DNA of 64,000 nucleotides from GCA-002282575 sp964416645 (GCA_964416645.1 CAYQEZ010000001.1:1-64000), one strand, 5' to 3'. Shown: positions 7,310 through 16,310, numbered from the stretch's first letter. Notes: generated by a model from the letters alone, not told the origin. Program-made: numbers and translations.

Positions 7310-9418
7310 ATGAAGATTAAAGGTAAGTTTACGCTGGCATTCGTCAGCGTGTTTATGTTGGTAGCAGCAGGCTCCTCAGTTACTTTGGTGATGAACGCCA
7401 AAGTTGATGCCCAAGTGCATGAAATGCTCAACGAGCATCGCGTTAAATATGATTTAGCGCGTCAAATACAATACGAGTCAGCTGTTCGTGCTGAAGTGCA
7501 ACGTAATCTTGTCATCATGACAGATCCTAACAAACAAGCGCAAGAGCGACAAACGATGCGTGACTCCGCAGATCGATATGGAGAACGCTTAAAACAATTG
7601 TCTGAATTGCCGCTTTCCGCACAAGAAGCGGAAATGATCGATCAGATTCGCGCCAATGGTGCAGAAACCTATACTGCCTTGGGAGAGTTTTTAGGCAATC
7701 TTGATGCGGATATGAAAGAAGATGCAGTCGATGTGCTTTACGGATCTATGCGAGAAATTCAACTCAGATTTTTTAAGCTGATTGATACGTTTACTGAACT
7801 GCAAGAACAGAACTTGAGACAGTCTGAGCAGGATCTCGCTGCTGCGCTTAAATTTGCCAATGCCTTGCAATTTATTTTGGCAGCGTTGATGGCGATTTTT
7901 GTGAGTATTGTTGGTGTATTGCTAACCCGTTCAATCGCGACTCCTATCACTGCTTTAACTCATAAAATGCGTGAAATAGCCGCTAGTGCTGACTTTACTC
8001 AGCGCGTGTCTTTAGGTAAGCGCAATGATGAGTTGGGCGAGAGTGCGCAAGCCTTCAATGCCTTAATTGCACAAGTAGGGCAGTCGTTGAGTGAAGTGAA
8101 TCACGTGGTGCACGGCCTGGCAACAGGCGATTTCAGTTTGCGCGTGCATGGTCAGTTGTCTGGGGATCTGTTGCATCTAAAAGATAAAGTGAATGAGTCA
8201 GTTGATGCTATCTCTTCCAGTATGGGTTGCTTAACTAGTGCGCTGACCGCATTGCAACAAGGTGACTTTAGGGTACATAGCGTTAACAATCGTTTGTCGG
8301 GGCGTTATCGTGAAATGGTTCAATTGAGTGTGGATACCGCGAGTCGATTGGATGCGGTGGTGTCGGATGTTAATCGCACCATGCACGCTTTAGTTGCTGG
8401 TCAATTTAGTGCCCGTGTCAGTGCGGATGCACAAGGGGATTTGGGACGTTTAAGTGATAGCATTAACCAAATGGCAGATGGGCTATCGAAAGCGGTGAAT
8501 GATATTTTACAATTGGCGCAAGCGTTATCGCAGGGGCGTATTGTTGCGCGCATGCAGGGTCAGTACCTAGGTGAGTTAAATGACATTGCCATGGCGATGA
8601 ATCAGGGTATGGCACGCGTGGAGTCGAGTTTAATGGAAATTGCCCATGCCGCACACATTGTTGAGCAAGCCAGTCAGGAGGTTTCTTCTGGCAATGAGCA
8701 TTTCTCCCATCGCAGTCATGAGCAAGCGTTGGATTTACAAAATGCACTCCAGTCAATGCGTCAAGTCTTGGCGCTCTTACAAAATAACGTCGCTCAAACG
8801 GCGCAAGGTCGCCAATTAGCGGCAGACACGCTAACCGCATCCGAAGCGGGCGTGGTGACCATGAATCATACCGTGCAGGCGATGCAGGATATCCGTCAAG
8901 CGAATGAAAAAATTACGGGCATCGTTGGATTGATTGACTCGATTGCTTTCCAAACCAACCTGTTGGCACTGAATGCAGCGGTTGAAGCCGCCCGTGCAGG
9001 GGAGCATGGGCGTGGTTTTGCCGTGGTCGCCAGTGAGGTGCGAGCTTTGGCACAAAAATCGGCACAAGCAGCGCAAGAAATTAAAGATGTGGTACATCAG
9101 TCGATTGAAAAAACAGCAAGTGGTGATGCTTTAGTGGCTGAAACTGTCAAGGCATTTCAGTCTATTGAAGCACGTTTGCGCGAGACAGACAGCGCTATCG
9201 AGCGTATCGCACTGGGAACGAGTGAGCAGCGCAATGGCATGGAGCTGATCGGTTCTAAAATGCATGAGATGGACGAACGCACCCAACAAAATGATGCATT
9301 GATCAGTGAAATTTCCAACACGGCAAATACCTTGCGTGAGCAAGCTTCGGAAATGTTAGCACGTGTGCAAGTGTTTGATTTGGGTCAGACTAAAGGTTCG
9401 CTTAAATTACTGCCTTAA
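7310..9418 (+). CDS. Methyl-accepting chemotaxis protein with stacked HAMP repeats
   Basis: A 702-residue inner-membrane chemoreceptor. TM1 is at about residues 5-27, followed by a periplasmic helical sensor with no recognisable ligand motif. TM2 (about 184-206) leads into a canonical HAMP (about 204-260). Four more HAMP-like units follow with a period of about 45 residues, starting near 268, 314, 360 and 404; each has an ALxxGxF-type entry and most have a GDL-type turn. The signalling hairpin (about 535-600) has SIAFQTNLLALNAAVEAARA and GRGFAVVASEVRALAQ. No C-terminal CheR-docking pentapeptide is visible. It probably signals to CheA/CheW encoded at 23.6-26.7 kb, although the gene sits alone behind folA. 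The ligand is unknown. Confidence 0.9.
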   Translation: MKIKGKFTLAFVSVFMLVAAGSSVTLVMNAKVDAQVHEMLNEHRVKYDLARQIQYESAVRAEVQRNLVIMTDPNKQAQERQTMRDSADRYGERLKQLSELPLSAQEAEMIDQIRANGAETYTALGEFLGNLDADMKEDAVDVLYGSMREIQLRFFKLIDTFTELQEQNLRQSEQDLAAALKFANALQFILAALMAIFVSIVGVLLTRSIATPITALTHKMREIAASADFTQRVSLGKRNDELGESAQAFNALIAQVGQSLSEVNHVVHGLATGDFSLRVHGQLSGDLLHLKDKVNESVDAISSSMGCLTSALTALQQGDFRVHSVNNRLSGRYREMVQLSVDTASRLDAVVSDVNRTMHALVAGQFSARVSADAQGDLGRLSDSINQMADGLSKAVNDILQLAQALSQGRIVARMQGQYLGELNDIAMAMNQGMARVESSLMEIAHAAHIVEQASQEVSSGNEHFSHRSHEQALDLQNALQSMRQVLALLQNNVAQTAQGRQLAADTLTASEAGVVTMNHTVQAMQDIRQANEKITGIVGLIDSIAFQTNLLALNAAVEAARAGEHGRGFAVVASEVRALAQKSAQAAQEIKDVVHQSIEKTASGDALVAETVKAFQSIEARLRETDSAIERIALGTSEQRNGMELIGSKMHEMDERTQQNDALISEISNTANTLREQASEMLARVQVFDLGQTKGSLKLLP

Positions 9419-9441
9419 TTGAGTAGTCAATCATCTAGTTA

Positions 9442-9496
9442 TCAGCCGACTCGTTGTGTTTACAGTGCATGAGATGCGCATTAAGGTGTCGGCTGA
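9442..9496. repeat. Interrupted inverted repeat between convergent genes
   Basis: TCAGCCGAC (9442-9450) is perfectly complementary to GTCGGCTGA (9488-9496) with a 37-nt spacer. It lies after the chemoreceptor stop and runs into the last codons of the convergent membrane protein gene. No T-tract follows on either strand, so it may be a 3'-end RNA structure and not a classical terminator. Confidence 0.4.
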
Positions 9497-10020
9497 CTGT
9501 CATTAGACTCGATTGGTTCGGGATAAAGTGCTTGTAAATGTGTCAATAATAAGTTGGGATCTTTTTGTTGTAGTCGCTTAATGGCGCGTACATAATCGTC
9601 AATTTCAACCTGTCCCTGTTTGCTCAATTTATAAAATAGGCGACGATAGTTTTGTTTTGCCAGTAGGGGCTTAAACCAAGGTAAAAACCCTTGTTCACCT
9701 TCTAATTCGTTAATGTAAGCCAATACTTGATCGGTAGCCGCTTTTTGCCATTGTACATCCCATAGATGATACGCATAGCCTATTAATAGGGCTAAGGCGG
9801 CACCAGCGACAAAGCCCCAAATCATTTTGCCCAAATTAAGTCCAATAGCAGCTCCGGCCAATAGAATGAGCACAGTGATCGGGATAATAAAGAAGTTGAG
9901 GTCTTTCCCTGCCCTTAATTGAATCAACTGTTGTTGCGCATCTAAACGGTTAAGTTCTACGGATGCGAGCTTTGTGAGCAATTCATTAACATTGGGTGGA
10001 GTTGGTTTTTTTGTGTGCAT
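9481..10020 (-). CDS. Hypothetical two-TM membrane protein
   Basis: I do not recognise this 179-residue protein. Residues 1-40 are hydrophilic and probably helical or coiled-coil, two membrane segments lie at about 42-60 and 66-86, and a cytoplasmic-looking region follows with aromatic and basic residues (WFKPLLAKQNYRRLFYKL). The short polar tail is rich in proline and serine. It begins 3 bp after the apaH stop on the same strand, so it is the last gene of the lptD-apaH operon. Position alone suggests an envelope or housekeeping link, but no function can be assigned. Confidence 0.65.
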   Translation of the reverse strand: MHTKKPTPPNVNELLTKLASVELNRLDAQQQLIQLRAGKDLNFFIIPITVLILLAGAAIGLNLGKMIWGFVAGAALALLIGYAYHLWDVQWQKAATDQVLAYINELEGEQGFLPWFKPLLAKQNYRRLFYKLSKQGQVEIDDYVRAIKRLQQKDPNLLLTHLQALYPEPIESNDSQPTP

Positions 10021-10023
10021 AAC

Positions 10024-10881
10024 CTAAACCTTCCCTGGTTTGGCGTATTGAGGACAATCAATGCTGGTGAATTCATTGGTTTCTAAGCAGAGTGCGGTCA
10101 GTGCTTTACCCCATAAACAGCCACTATCTAAACACACCGCGTTAGGGTGTGGTGCTAGGTGGGTGTCTTTACTGAGTGTCGACCAATGACCAAATAAAAT
10201 TCTTCCACAACTATCGTCAAGGCGAGGCCAACTAAACCAGGGCGCATAACCAGCAGGCGCTTGATCGGGCGATAGCTTATGTTTGAACTCAAGGCGACCG
10301 TCTGCTTGACACAAGCGCATGCGTGCGAAGTTATTAATGGCATAACGCAGCTGGGCGATTTCGCTGTCAGCTTCACTTTCATGCGCAGGCTCGTTGCCAT
10401 ACAGGTGTTGATGTACAAAAACTTGCCAATCATCGGCTTGTAAACGTTGCTCGATAGCCTTAGCCATGCATTTCGCCTGTGCTAATGACCATTGAGGTAC
10501 GATACCAGCATGAACTAAGGTGGTGTTCACATCGTTCAAACGAATTAGTAGGGGACGGTGACGTAGCCAGTCGAGCAGAACATTTCGGTCAGGAGCTTTC
10601 AGGATGGGTATCAGTGTGTCGCTTTTTTTATGATAGCGCTCATTGCCGGTGGCGACGGCGAGCAAATGTAAATCGTGATTACCCAGTACGCTCGTGACAT
10701 TCGGTGTGTGTGCAGCCCAACGCAAGCAGTCGAGTGACTGCGGACCTCGATTAATAATGTCGCCTAATAGATAAACCTGATCCACGCCCTCGCGAAAGCC
10801 AACCTTCGCCAGCAATGCTTCCAAACTGGCAAAGCAGCCTTGTAAGTCGCCAATCACATAGCGTTTCGCGGAAACCGACAT
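10024..10881 (-). CDS. apaH: Symmetrical bis(5'-nucleosyl)-tetraphosphatase
   Basis: ApaH splits diadenosine tetraphosphate into two ADP, limiting stress dinucleotides and NpN caps on RNA. This 285-residue metallophosphatase has the motifs in order: GDLQGCFASLEALL (metal site, about residues 12-25), GDIINRGPQSLDCLRW (about 41-56), GNHDLHLLA (about 67-75), and near the C-terminus FGHWS and CLDSGCLWG. E. coli has GDVQGC and GDLVNRGP, so the substitutions are conservative. The start follows the apaG stop closely, as in the conserved apaG-apaH pair. Confidence 0.95.
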   Translation of the reverse strand: MSVSAKRYVIGDLQGCFASLEALLAKVGFREGVDQVYLLGDIINRGPQSLDCLRWAAHTPNVTSVLGNHDLHLLAVATGNERYHKKSDTLIPILKAPDRNVLLDWLRHRPLLIRLNDVNTTLVHAGIVPQWSLAQAKCMAKAIEQRLQADDWQVFVHQHLYGNEPAHESEADSEIAQLRYAINNFARMRLCQADGRLEFKHKLSPDQAPAGYAPWFSWPRLDDSCGRILFGHWSTLSKDTHLAPHPNAVCLDSGCLWGKALTALCLETNEFTSIDCPQYAKPGKV

Positions 10882-11270
10882 TAATGCAACGTCCTGGGAA
10901 TACTTAATAAGAAAGGCGCAATGGGCGCACGATAGGCGTGACCCTGTGCATCCTCAAACACATAGTAACCTTCCATTTGACCATAGGGTGTGGCAATTTG
11001 CGCACCAGAAGCGTAGACAAACCCCTCATTGGCAGCAAGAGTGGGTTGCTGACCGACCACGCCCGAGCCTTGTACCACTTCAACCTTTTGGTTATCGTCG
11101 GTAATTTGCCAGTAGCGACGACGCAGCGTCATGGCTTGCTCACCTTTATTGATGATGGTGATTTGATAGGCAAAAGTGTAACGATGTTGCATGGGAATCG
11201 ATTGTTCGGGTAAGTAGTGGGTTTCTACCTCAATCCGAATCGGTGCAAGGGGAAGATACTGGTCACTCAT
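10881..11270 (-). CDS. apaG: ApaG / DUF525 domain protein
   Basis: A 129-residue ApaG protein with a single beta-sandwich domain; the core includes FAYQITIINKGEQAMTL, RRRYWQITDDN and GEGF-like ANEGFVYASG followed by PYGQMEGYY. The frame can extend upstream to 11297, but ATG 11270 is preferred because it overlaps the rsmA stop as ATGA and gives the normal N-terminus. ApaG is linked to ApaH by conserved order; its molecular role is uncertain (protein-protein interaction or pyrophosphate binding has been proposed for the family). Confidence 0.92.
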   Translation of the reverse strand: MSDQYLPLAPIRIEVETHYLPEQSIPMQHRYTFAYQITIINKGEQAMTLRRRYWQITDDNQKVEVVQGSGVVGQQPTLAANEGFVYASGAQIATPYGQMEGYYVFEDAQGHAYRAPIAPFLLSIPRTLH

Positions 11271-12052
11271 TGAGACTGAGACTCCTGAACATAACAATCG
11301 CTAAGACGCACAAAGTCCGCAACGCTTAATACTTCGGCACGTAACCCAGGGTTGATGTTACAAGCTTCAATTTGCTCGGCACTTAGCCATCCTTTAAGGT
11401 TGTTGCGCAGGGTTTTACGGCGCATAGAAAAGGACTGTTTGACGATTTGTGCAAAGGTGGCTTCGCTGGAAGCCATAAAGGGTAATTCACGATAAGGCAC
11501 ACATCGCACTACCGCCGAATCGACTTTCGGTGGCGGATCGAAGGCTTCAGGTCCGATGTGAAACAGGTCATCAATGGCGCAGTAGTATTGCGCCATCACG
11601 CTTAGGCGACCATAGTGTTCACCATCGGGTTCACTGGCTAGGCGTTGTACCACTTCTTTTTGTAACATAAAGTGCATATCCGTGATGCTGTCACGCGCTT
11701 CTAAGAGTTTGAAAATCAGTGGGGTGGAAATGTTGTAAGGCAAATTGCCGACCACGCGTAATGGGTTGGCAATCACCGCGTAATCGACCGTCAAAGCGTC
11801 TTGATGCACGATGGTGAAATGCGCTCGATTGCCATAGCGTTTGTTGAGGGTGGGAATCAGATCATTGTCGATTTCCACCACCGTAAACGCCGACACTTGG
11901 TCAATTAGGCGGTCGGTGAGTGCGCCTTCACCTGGGCCTATTTCGAGCATGACATCATTTTTTTGCGGCGCAATGGCGTGAGTTATGCGCTCTAGTACCG
12001 ATTGGTCGTGCAGGAAGTGTTGACCGAAGCGTTTTTTATGTTGATGGCTCAT
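11267..12052 (-). CDS. rsmA: 16S rRNA (A1518/A1519) dimethyltransferase
   Basis: RsmA (KsgA) dimethylates two adjacent adenines in the 3' hairpin of 16S rRNA during 30S maturation. The 261-residue protein has KRFGQHFLHD at the N-terminus, the SAM-binding LEIGPGEGALTDRL (about residues 36-49), VEIDNDL, and the catalytic motif IV as VVGNLPYNIS (about 98-107). The C-terminal small domain includes FSMRRKTLRNNLKG. It overlaps pdxA and apaG by ATGA at both ends, so it is translationally coupled within the operon. Confidence 0.96.
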   Translation of the reverse strand: MSHQHKKRFGQHFLHDQSVLERITHAIAPQKNDVMLEIGPGEGALTDRLIDQVSAFTVVEIDNDLIPTLNKRYGNRAHFTIVHQDALTVDYAVIANPLRVVGNLPYNISTPLIFKLLEARDSITDMHFMLQKEVVQRLASEPDGEHYGRLSVMAQYYCAIDDLFHIGPEAFDPPPKVDSAVVRCVPYRELPFMASSEATFAQIVKQSFSMRRKTLRNNLKGWLSAEQIEACNINPGLRAEVLSVADFVRLSDCYVQESQSQ

Positions 12053-13056
12053 GCGGTTGTTGCCTTTGCACGTTGTTGTGCCATGTTAATGGCTGTTTCG
12101 ATGGCGTAAATAAAGCTACTGACTTCTGCTTTGCCTGTGCCAGCCAAATCGAGTGCAGTGCCGTGATCGACACTGGTACGCACAAAGGGCAAACCGAGCG
12201 TAATATTGACGGCATTGCCAAAGCCGACGTGTTTCAGCACGCTTAGCCCTTGGTCGTGGTACATGCTGAGCACCGCATCGGTGCGCGCTAGGTAGGGTGG
12301 CGTAAAGAGGGTGTCGGCGGGCAAGGGATTCGAAACTTGCCAGCCTTGAGTTTGCGCCCAGCGACAAACAGGTTCAATCACTTCAATTTCTTCACGTCCC
12401 AAGTAACCACCTTCGCCAGCATGAGGGTTGAGTCCAGATATCAGAATACGGGGTTGCTCGATAGCAAAATCATGCTGCAAACTGCGATGTAAGATGGTTA
12501 GAACTGTCTTGAGGCTAGGTTGCGTAATGGCATCGGCTACGGCACGCAAGGGCAGGTGAGTAGTGGCGAGCGCGACACGCAAGCTGGGGCAAGCCAGCAT
12601 CATCACCACCGGCACATTGCCCGCTTTTTCGGCTAACCATTCGGTGTGACCGGTAAAGGGAATGCCAGCATCGTTAATCACGCCTTTATGCACAGGACCT
12701 GTAACGAGCGCTTGAAAGTGCCCCTGTGTTAGTCCATCGACCGCCATTTGTAAGGTCGCTAATACATAAGCAGCATTAGCTGGGTTAAGTTGACCTGTGT
12801 TGCATTCAGTCGCTAAAGAAACAGGCAATACCGTGGCTTCGCCAGCAAAGCTGGTTGTGGCTGGTTGATTGCCATCAAAGGGGAGTATGCGAATCGCTTT
12901 TCCTAGCTGTTTGGCTCTGGCACGCAACAGGTCAGGGTCAACGACCATTACCAGTTGGTGTGTCCAGTCTTGTTGAGCTAATTCAACGGCCAAATCGACA
13001 CCAATACCCGCAGGTTCACCTGGGGTAATAGCAATGCGTAATACAGATTCTGTCAT
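12049..13056 (-). CDS. pdxA: 4-hydroxythreonine-4-phosphate dehydrogenase
   Basis: PdxA oxidises 4-phosphohydroxy-L-threonine in the DXP-dependent pyridoxal 5'-phosphate pathway. Starting at ATG 13056 (MTESVLRIAITPGEPAGIG) it is 335 residues, the normal size; the open frame runs up to 13293, but that part overlaps surA and has no family similarity. Seen motifs are VTGPVHKGVIN, FTGHTEWLAEKAG, and near the C-terminus YHDQGLSVLKHVGFGNAVN and RTSVDHGTALDLAG, which carry the metal-binding histidines. It lies 4 bp after surA and overlaps rsmA. Confidence 0.95.
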   Translation of the reverse strand: MTESVLRIAITPGEPAGIGVDLAVELAQQDWTHQLVMVVDPDLLRARAKQLGKAIRILPFDGNQPATTSFAGEATVLPVSLATECNTGQLNPANAAYVLATLQMAVDGLTQGHFQALVTGPVHKGVINDAGIPFTGHTEWLAEKAGNVPVVMMLACPSLRVALATTHLPLRAVADAITQPSLKTVLTILHRSLQHDFAIEQPRILISGLNPHAGEGGYLGREEIEVIEPVCRWAQTQGWQVSNPLPADTLFTPPYLARTDAVLSMYHDQGLSVLKHVGFGNAVNITLGLPFVRTSVDHGTALDLAGTGKAEVSSFIYAIETAINMAQQRAKATTA

Positions 13057-13060
13057 GACG

Positions 13061-14056
13061 TTAGTTGGCGTCGCGTTTGTATTCAGGCGCAAGCACATTG
13101 ACATAGGCTTCATCACGCACGCGACGTAACCATTGCTCATAAAGGCTATTTCCTTTTTGCTGACGCAAAACGCGAACCGCCTGTTGTTCAACATCGGCAG
13201 GAATGCTTGTGTTGCTATTTTTTTCGATGCTATTAACCTTGACAATATGAAAACCCAACCCACTTTGTACCGGTTCACTGATGTTACCTTCACCTAGCCC
13301 AACAATGGTGTCTTCTAAAAAGCCCGGTAATTCTGATGTTTCTAGCCAGCCCAAATCGCCACCAGATAGCGCCTTAGAGTCGGCTGAGTAACGAATGGCT
13401 AGCTGAGCGAAATCTTCACCATTTTTAAGGTTTTGCCATACCATCTTGGCTTTGTCGCGTGTAGCGGATATTTGCTCGGGCGTGGGCGATTCTGGCAAGG
13501 CAATCAGCAAATGCTGCACTTTATAGCGCGTATTGTTGCCCGTGTTGCCGAGTTTGCGGTTAACAAAGTTTTTTACTTCCTCGGGCGTGACACGAATACG
13601 TTGCACCACTTCTTGGTTGCGTAATTCTTCAATCGACAGTTCATCACGCACTGAATCGCGCAAACGGGTAAAACTACCTGGTTCTTGCGTTTCTAAGCGT
13701 TGGCGCAGGCTAATCAAATCGAGGTTGTTTTGCTGGGCAATGGCTTGTAAGCGTTCGTTCACTTCTTCATCGCGAATACGAATACCTAACTGGCTGGCTA
13801 AATCTTCTTGTGCTTGTTTTAGAATCATTTGTTCCAGCACTTGCTTGTAAAGCTCTTGTGCGGGTGGCAGTTTCACGCCTTGTGCGGATAGGTTGCGCAC
13901 AATATTACGGCTTTCGTTCATCAGCTCTGATTCGGTAATGACAGTGCGATTGACAATGGCAATGCTGCGATCGAGTAATTCATCTGCCCATGTGAGTGAA
14001 GCAAATAGGTTACTCATTAATAGCGCAGAGAGTGTCAATAAATTGGGAGTATTCAT
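13061..14056 (-). CDS. surA: Periplasmic chaperone SurA with a single parvulin domain
   Basis: SurA escorts outer-membrane proteins through the periplasm to the BAM complex. A signal peptide ends at about residue 24 (ASLTWA then DELLDR). The SurA N-domain follows (SIAIVNRTVITESELM to about residue 160), then one parvulin domain at about 175-275 (VQHLLIALPESPTPEQ, FAQLAIRYSADSKALSGGDLGW, GLGFHIVKV) and the C-terminal helix. At 331 residues it is about 100 shorter than the two-parvulin E. coli protein. The retained domain resembles the first parvulin (P1); the second is absent. Neighbours lptD and pdxA fit the conserved order, so orthology is secure. Confidence 0.93.
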   Translation of the reverse strand: MNTPNLLTLSALLMSNLFASLTWADELLDRSIAIVNRTVITESELMNESRNIVRNLSAQGVKLPPAQELYKQVLEQMILKQAQEDLASQLGIRIRDEEVNERLQAIAQQNNLDLISLRQRLETQEPGSFTRLRDSVRDELSIEELRNQEVVQRIRVTPEEVKNFVNRKLGNTGNNTRYKVQHLLIALPESPTPEQISATRDKAKMVWQNLKNGEDFAQLAIRYSADSKALSGGDLGWLETSELPGFLEDTIVGLGEGNISEPVQSGLGFHIVKVNSIEKNSNTSIPADVEQQAVRVLRQQKGNSLYEQWLRRVRDEAYVNVLAPEYKRDAN

Positions 14057-14068
14057 GCGGTCTTAGCC

Positions 14069-16273
14069 TCATTCAAAATAAAGTCGGGAATCAATACGAT
14101 TATCGGCTTTGCTACCGAAGGTGGTGAGTCCCTTGAAAATAAATGCAAAGCGAATAATATCATCCTGCACTTGGTTAATGTATTGGTTCTTTTCCCAGAT
14201 TAACTGGCTTGCCCAGCAACAACTATCGTATTGTATCGCATGTAAAGAACTTCTGACTTGTTCGCTGGTGTTATTGTAGTTCACAAAATGAAGACTACTG
14301 AATTCTCCGTTGTAGCGAAATTTACCGCCTAGTGTTGTTTGTTCATCTTGCGGTGCTGTAATTGGGTTGCGTAGGCGATGTCGTAAAACAAAGCGATTAT
14401 CATGGCTGCTCAAGTATTGTATGCTGGCATCTTCTTGCACCATTGTTTTGCTGTTTCTGTCTAATTGTTGCGTCAAACTGAGTCTCCAAGGACCATGAAT
14501 CAACGCAGCCGTTGCAATGAGGTCAGAGAAGTCGCTGCTATTGATTGCATTCAATGAATTTGTAGGGTTGGTTGCTAGTTGAACCTTTCTGTGTTGAAAG
14601 TAACTAATTTGCCCGATACCAAGTTCTAAAAACTCTTTGCCCGTCTCGTAAAATAGGCGACTAAATAATCCAGTTGTGATTTGGTTAGTATCACCGATAC
14701 GATCTAATCCAGTGAAACGATTGTCAGCAAATAATTGCAAATAGTCGAAATTCCGTAACATAGTATCAAAAACAGGGAATTGTGACTGATCTTGTGAGGG
14801 AACATAAAGATATTTAACACGCGGTTCAAGTGTATGCACATAATTGTTTTTAAGCAGTGTAATCGGCTTTTCAAAAGTTAATCCAGCATCAAGGCTTGCT
14901 AACGGAAGTACGCGCGATAGACTGTTATTGCTATTATCACTGAGTTCGTATTGTGTCATGAGAAGTTGAGTTTTGCCACGCAAAAAACCATAGGGTTTCC
15001 ACAGATCAAACCCAACTGTTGGCGCTAAGTGAAAGCGATTGCCGACTGGAAAAGGAGACCGAGCTTCTGGAATGGTAAAGTGATTGAACTCTGTGTTTAA
15101 GATCGTAAAGAAAACACTATTTTGCGGTGCATTTCTATAATGGTAACTGATACTAGGAAAACTAGAATAATAGGGTTGACCGTAGAGTAGTTTTTTAAAG
15201 TTTTGAAAGTTGACTGAGAGGCTTTGGCGCTCCCAGTTTTTGCTTAGGTTAAGAGTTCGGGGTAAATACAGCTGATAGCGTAAAAATCGATTAGTGAGTT
15301 GGATCTCTCGGTAAAAAGCTTCATCAGAGACATCTTGTAGGTTCCAGTTTAGGTTCCATTGGTTAGGCATTGGGTGTGAGGCTGACCAGACAAGCCGATA
15401 GCGTTCGTTTTTGCTCACAGCATCATTGATGTAGGTGGTGTCTAATTGTCCCTTTTGTTGTCTAAACCAATAACGAAACTCATTATCTAACGCCAGTCCA
15501 CGATTACCCATTTGTACAAGAGTCAAGGTATCATCCATATTAGGGGCAATATTAAAATAGTAAGGAACCCTAATAACTGTTTGAGCATTGTTGCTGGTTG
15601 TTTTTGTACCAAAGTAGGTTGCAAAACTGGGCACGAGAAATCCCGATGCTCTATCGGCAGTACTAAACTGAAATTTGGGGAAGTAAAATACGGGAACATT
15701 ATGGAAACGAAGTACAGCATGGTCGCCTGTAGCCAGTTTGGCTTTGTCATCCACAACAAGCTTATCAAAAGACATCCACCAAGACTCTTCACCGATTGGG
15801 CAGCCCGTGTAGCGCAGTTTATGGAAGGCAACTTGTTCATTGTTTTGCGTCACTAGCGCACTGTCGGCAGTTCCCCATGCCTTATTTTCAAGCAGTTGAT
15901 AGTTGAGTTTTTCTAACTGAGTGGTTTGGTACTTTTCGTCATGCTCGGCACTTTCTGCTGTTGCTAGGTATTGCTTGTTTTGGATGCGTACATGACCAAA
16001 TGCATAGGCTTTATCTGTTTCTTGATGATAACGAATTAAATCGGCGTTGAGTTTTTTATCAGACAAGGTAACACTGGCATTGCCAGAAAGCGTGAACAAA
16101 TCGCTGTTGGGATGGTTTAATTGTTCACCAACCAGTTCTTTTTGTCCCGCGGACAGTTGCCAACTATCTGGCGCAAATAGCCAAGCATAGCGACAGACAT
16201 CCTCAGCGTAAGCTGCAGAGAAGCTGGCACTCGTTAACATTAAGCTAGCGATTAGACGAGAAAAGGACAACAT
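14069..16273 (-). CDS. lptD: LPS-assembly protein LptD
   Basis: LptD is the outer-membrane barrel that, with LptE, inserts lipopolysaccharide into the outer leaflet. From ATG 16273 the protein is 734 residues with a signal peptide ending at about residue 23 (ASFSAAYA). The open frame extends to 16384, but the extra residues are not signal-like and overlap the divergent gene. An N-terminal OstA/LptA-like jellyroll (FTLSGNASVTLSDKKLNADL) precedes the large aromatic-rich barrel. The four cysteines needed for the disulfide pattern in E. coli have counterparts: residue 27 (DVCRYAW), one in YTGCPIGEESWW, and the adjacent pair in DSCCWAS near the end. Confidence 0.95.
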   Translation of the reverse strand: MLSFSRLIASLMLTSASFSAAYAEDVCRYAWLFAPDSWQLSAGQKELVGEQLNHPNSDLFTLSGNASVTLSDKKLNADLIRYHQETDKAYAFGHVRIQNKQYLATAESAEHDEKYQTTQLEKLNYQLLENKAWGTADSALVTQNNEQVAFHKLRYTGCPIGEESWWMSFDKLVVDDKAKLATGDHAVLRFHNVPVFYFPKFQFSTADRASGFLVPSFATYFGTKTTSNNAQTVIRVPYYFNIAPNMDDTLTLVQMGNRGLALDNEFRYWFRQQKGQLDTTYINDAVSKNERYRLVWSASHPMPNQWNLNWNLQDVSDEAFYREIQLTNRFLRYQLYLPRTLNLSKNWERQSLSVNFQNFKKLLYGQPYYSSFPSISYHYRNAPQNSVFFTILNTEFNHFTIPEARSPFPVGNRFHLAPTVGFDLWKPYGFLRGKTQLLMTQYELSDNSNNSLSRVLPLASLDAGLTFEKPITLLKNNYVHTLEPRVKYLYVPSQDQSQFPVFDTMLRNFDYLQLFADNRFTGLDRIGDTNQITTGLFSRLFYETGKEFLELGIGQISYFQHRKVQLATNPTNSLNAINSSDFSDLIATAALIHGPWRLSLTQQLDRNSKTMVQEDASIQYLSSHDNRFVLRHRLRNPITAPQDEQTTLGGKFRYNGEFSSLHFVNYNNTSEQVRSSLHAIQYDSCCWASQLIWEKNQYINQVQDDIIRFAFIFKGLTTFGSKADNRIDSRLYFE

Positions 16274-16290
16274 CAACTTGTCAATGGCGT

Positions 16291-16310
16291 GATAAAACGA
16301 GTATTTTATC
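16291..16310. promoter_or_regulatory. Palindrome in the divergent lptD/amgK region
   Basis: GATAAAA (16291-16297) and TTTTATC (16304-16310) form a perfect 7-bp inverted repeat with a 6-nt spacer, 17 bp upstream of the lptD start codon and 26 bp upstream of amgK. It lies where a shared operator or overlapping -10 elements would be expected; the function is inferred from position only. Confidence 0.35.

Noticed and set aside
7840..9400. Antisense frames opposite the chemoreceptor
   Set aside because: Composition follows the codon pattern of the sense gene; no independent support.
12049..13293. Long pdxA with about 79 extra N-terminal residues
   Set aside because: The extension overlaps surA, has no PdxA similarity, and ATG 13056 gives the normal start.
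14000..16000. Plus-strand frames of 60-115 residues opposite lptD and surA
   Set aside because: No ribosome sites or family features; they are antisense shadows of strong genes.
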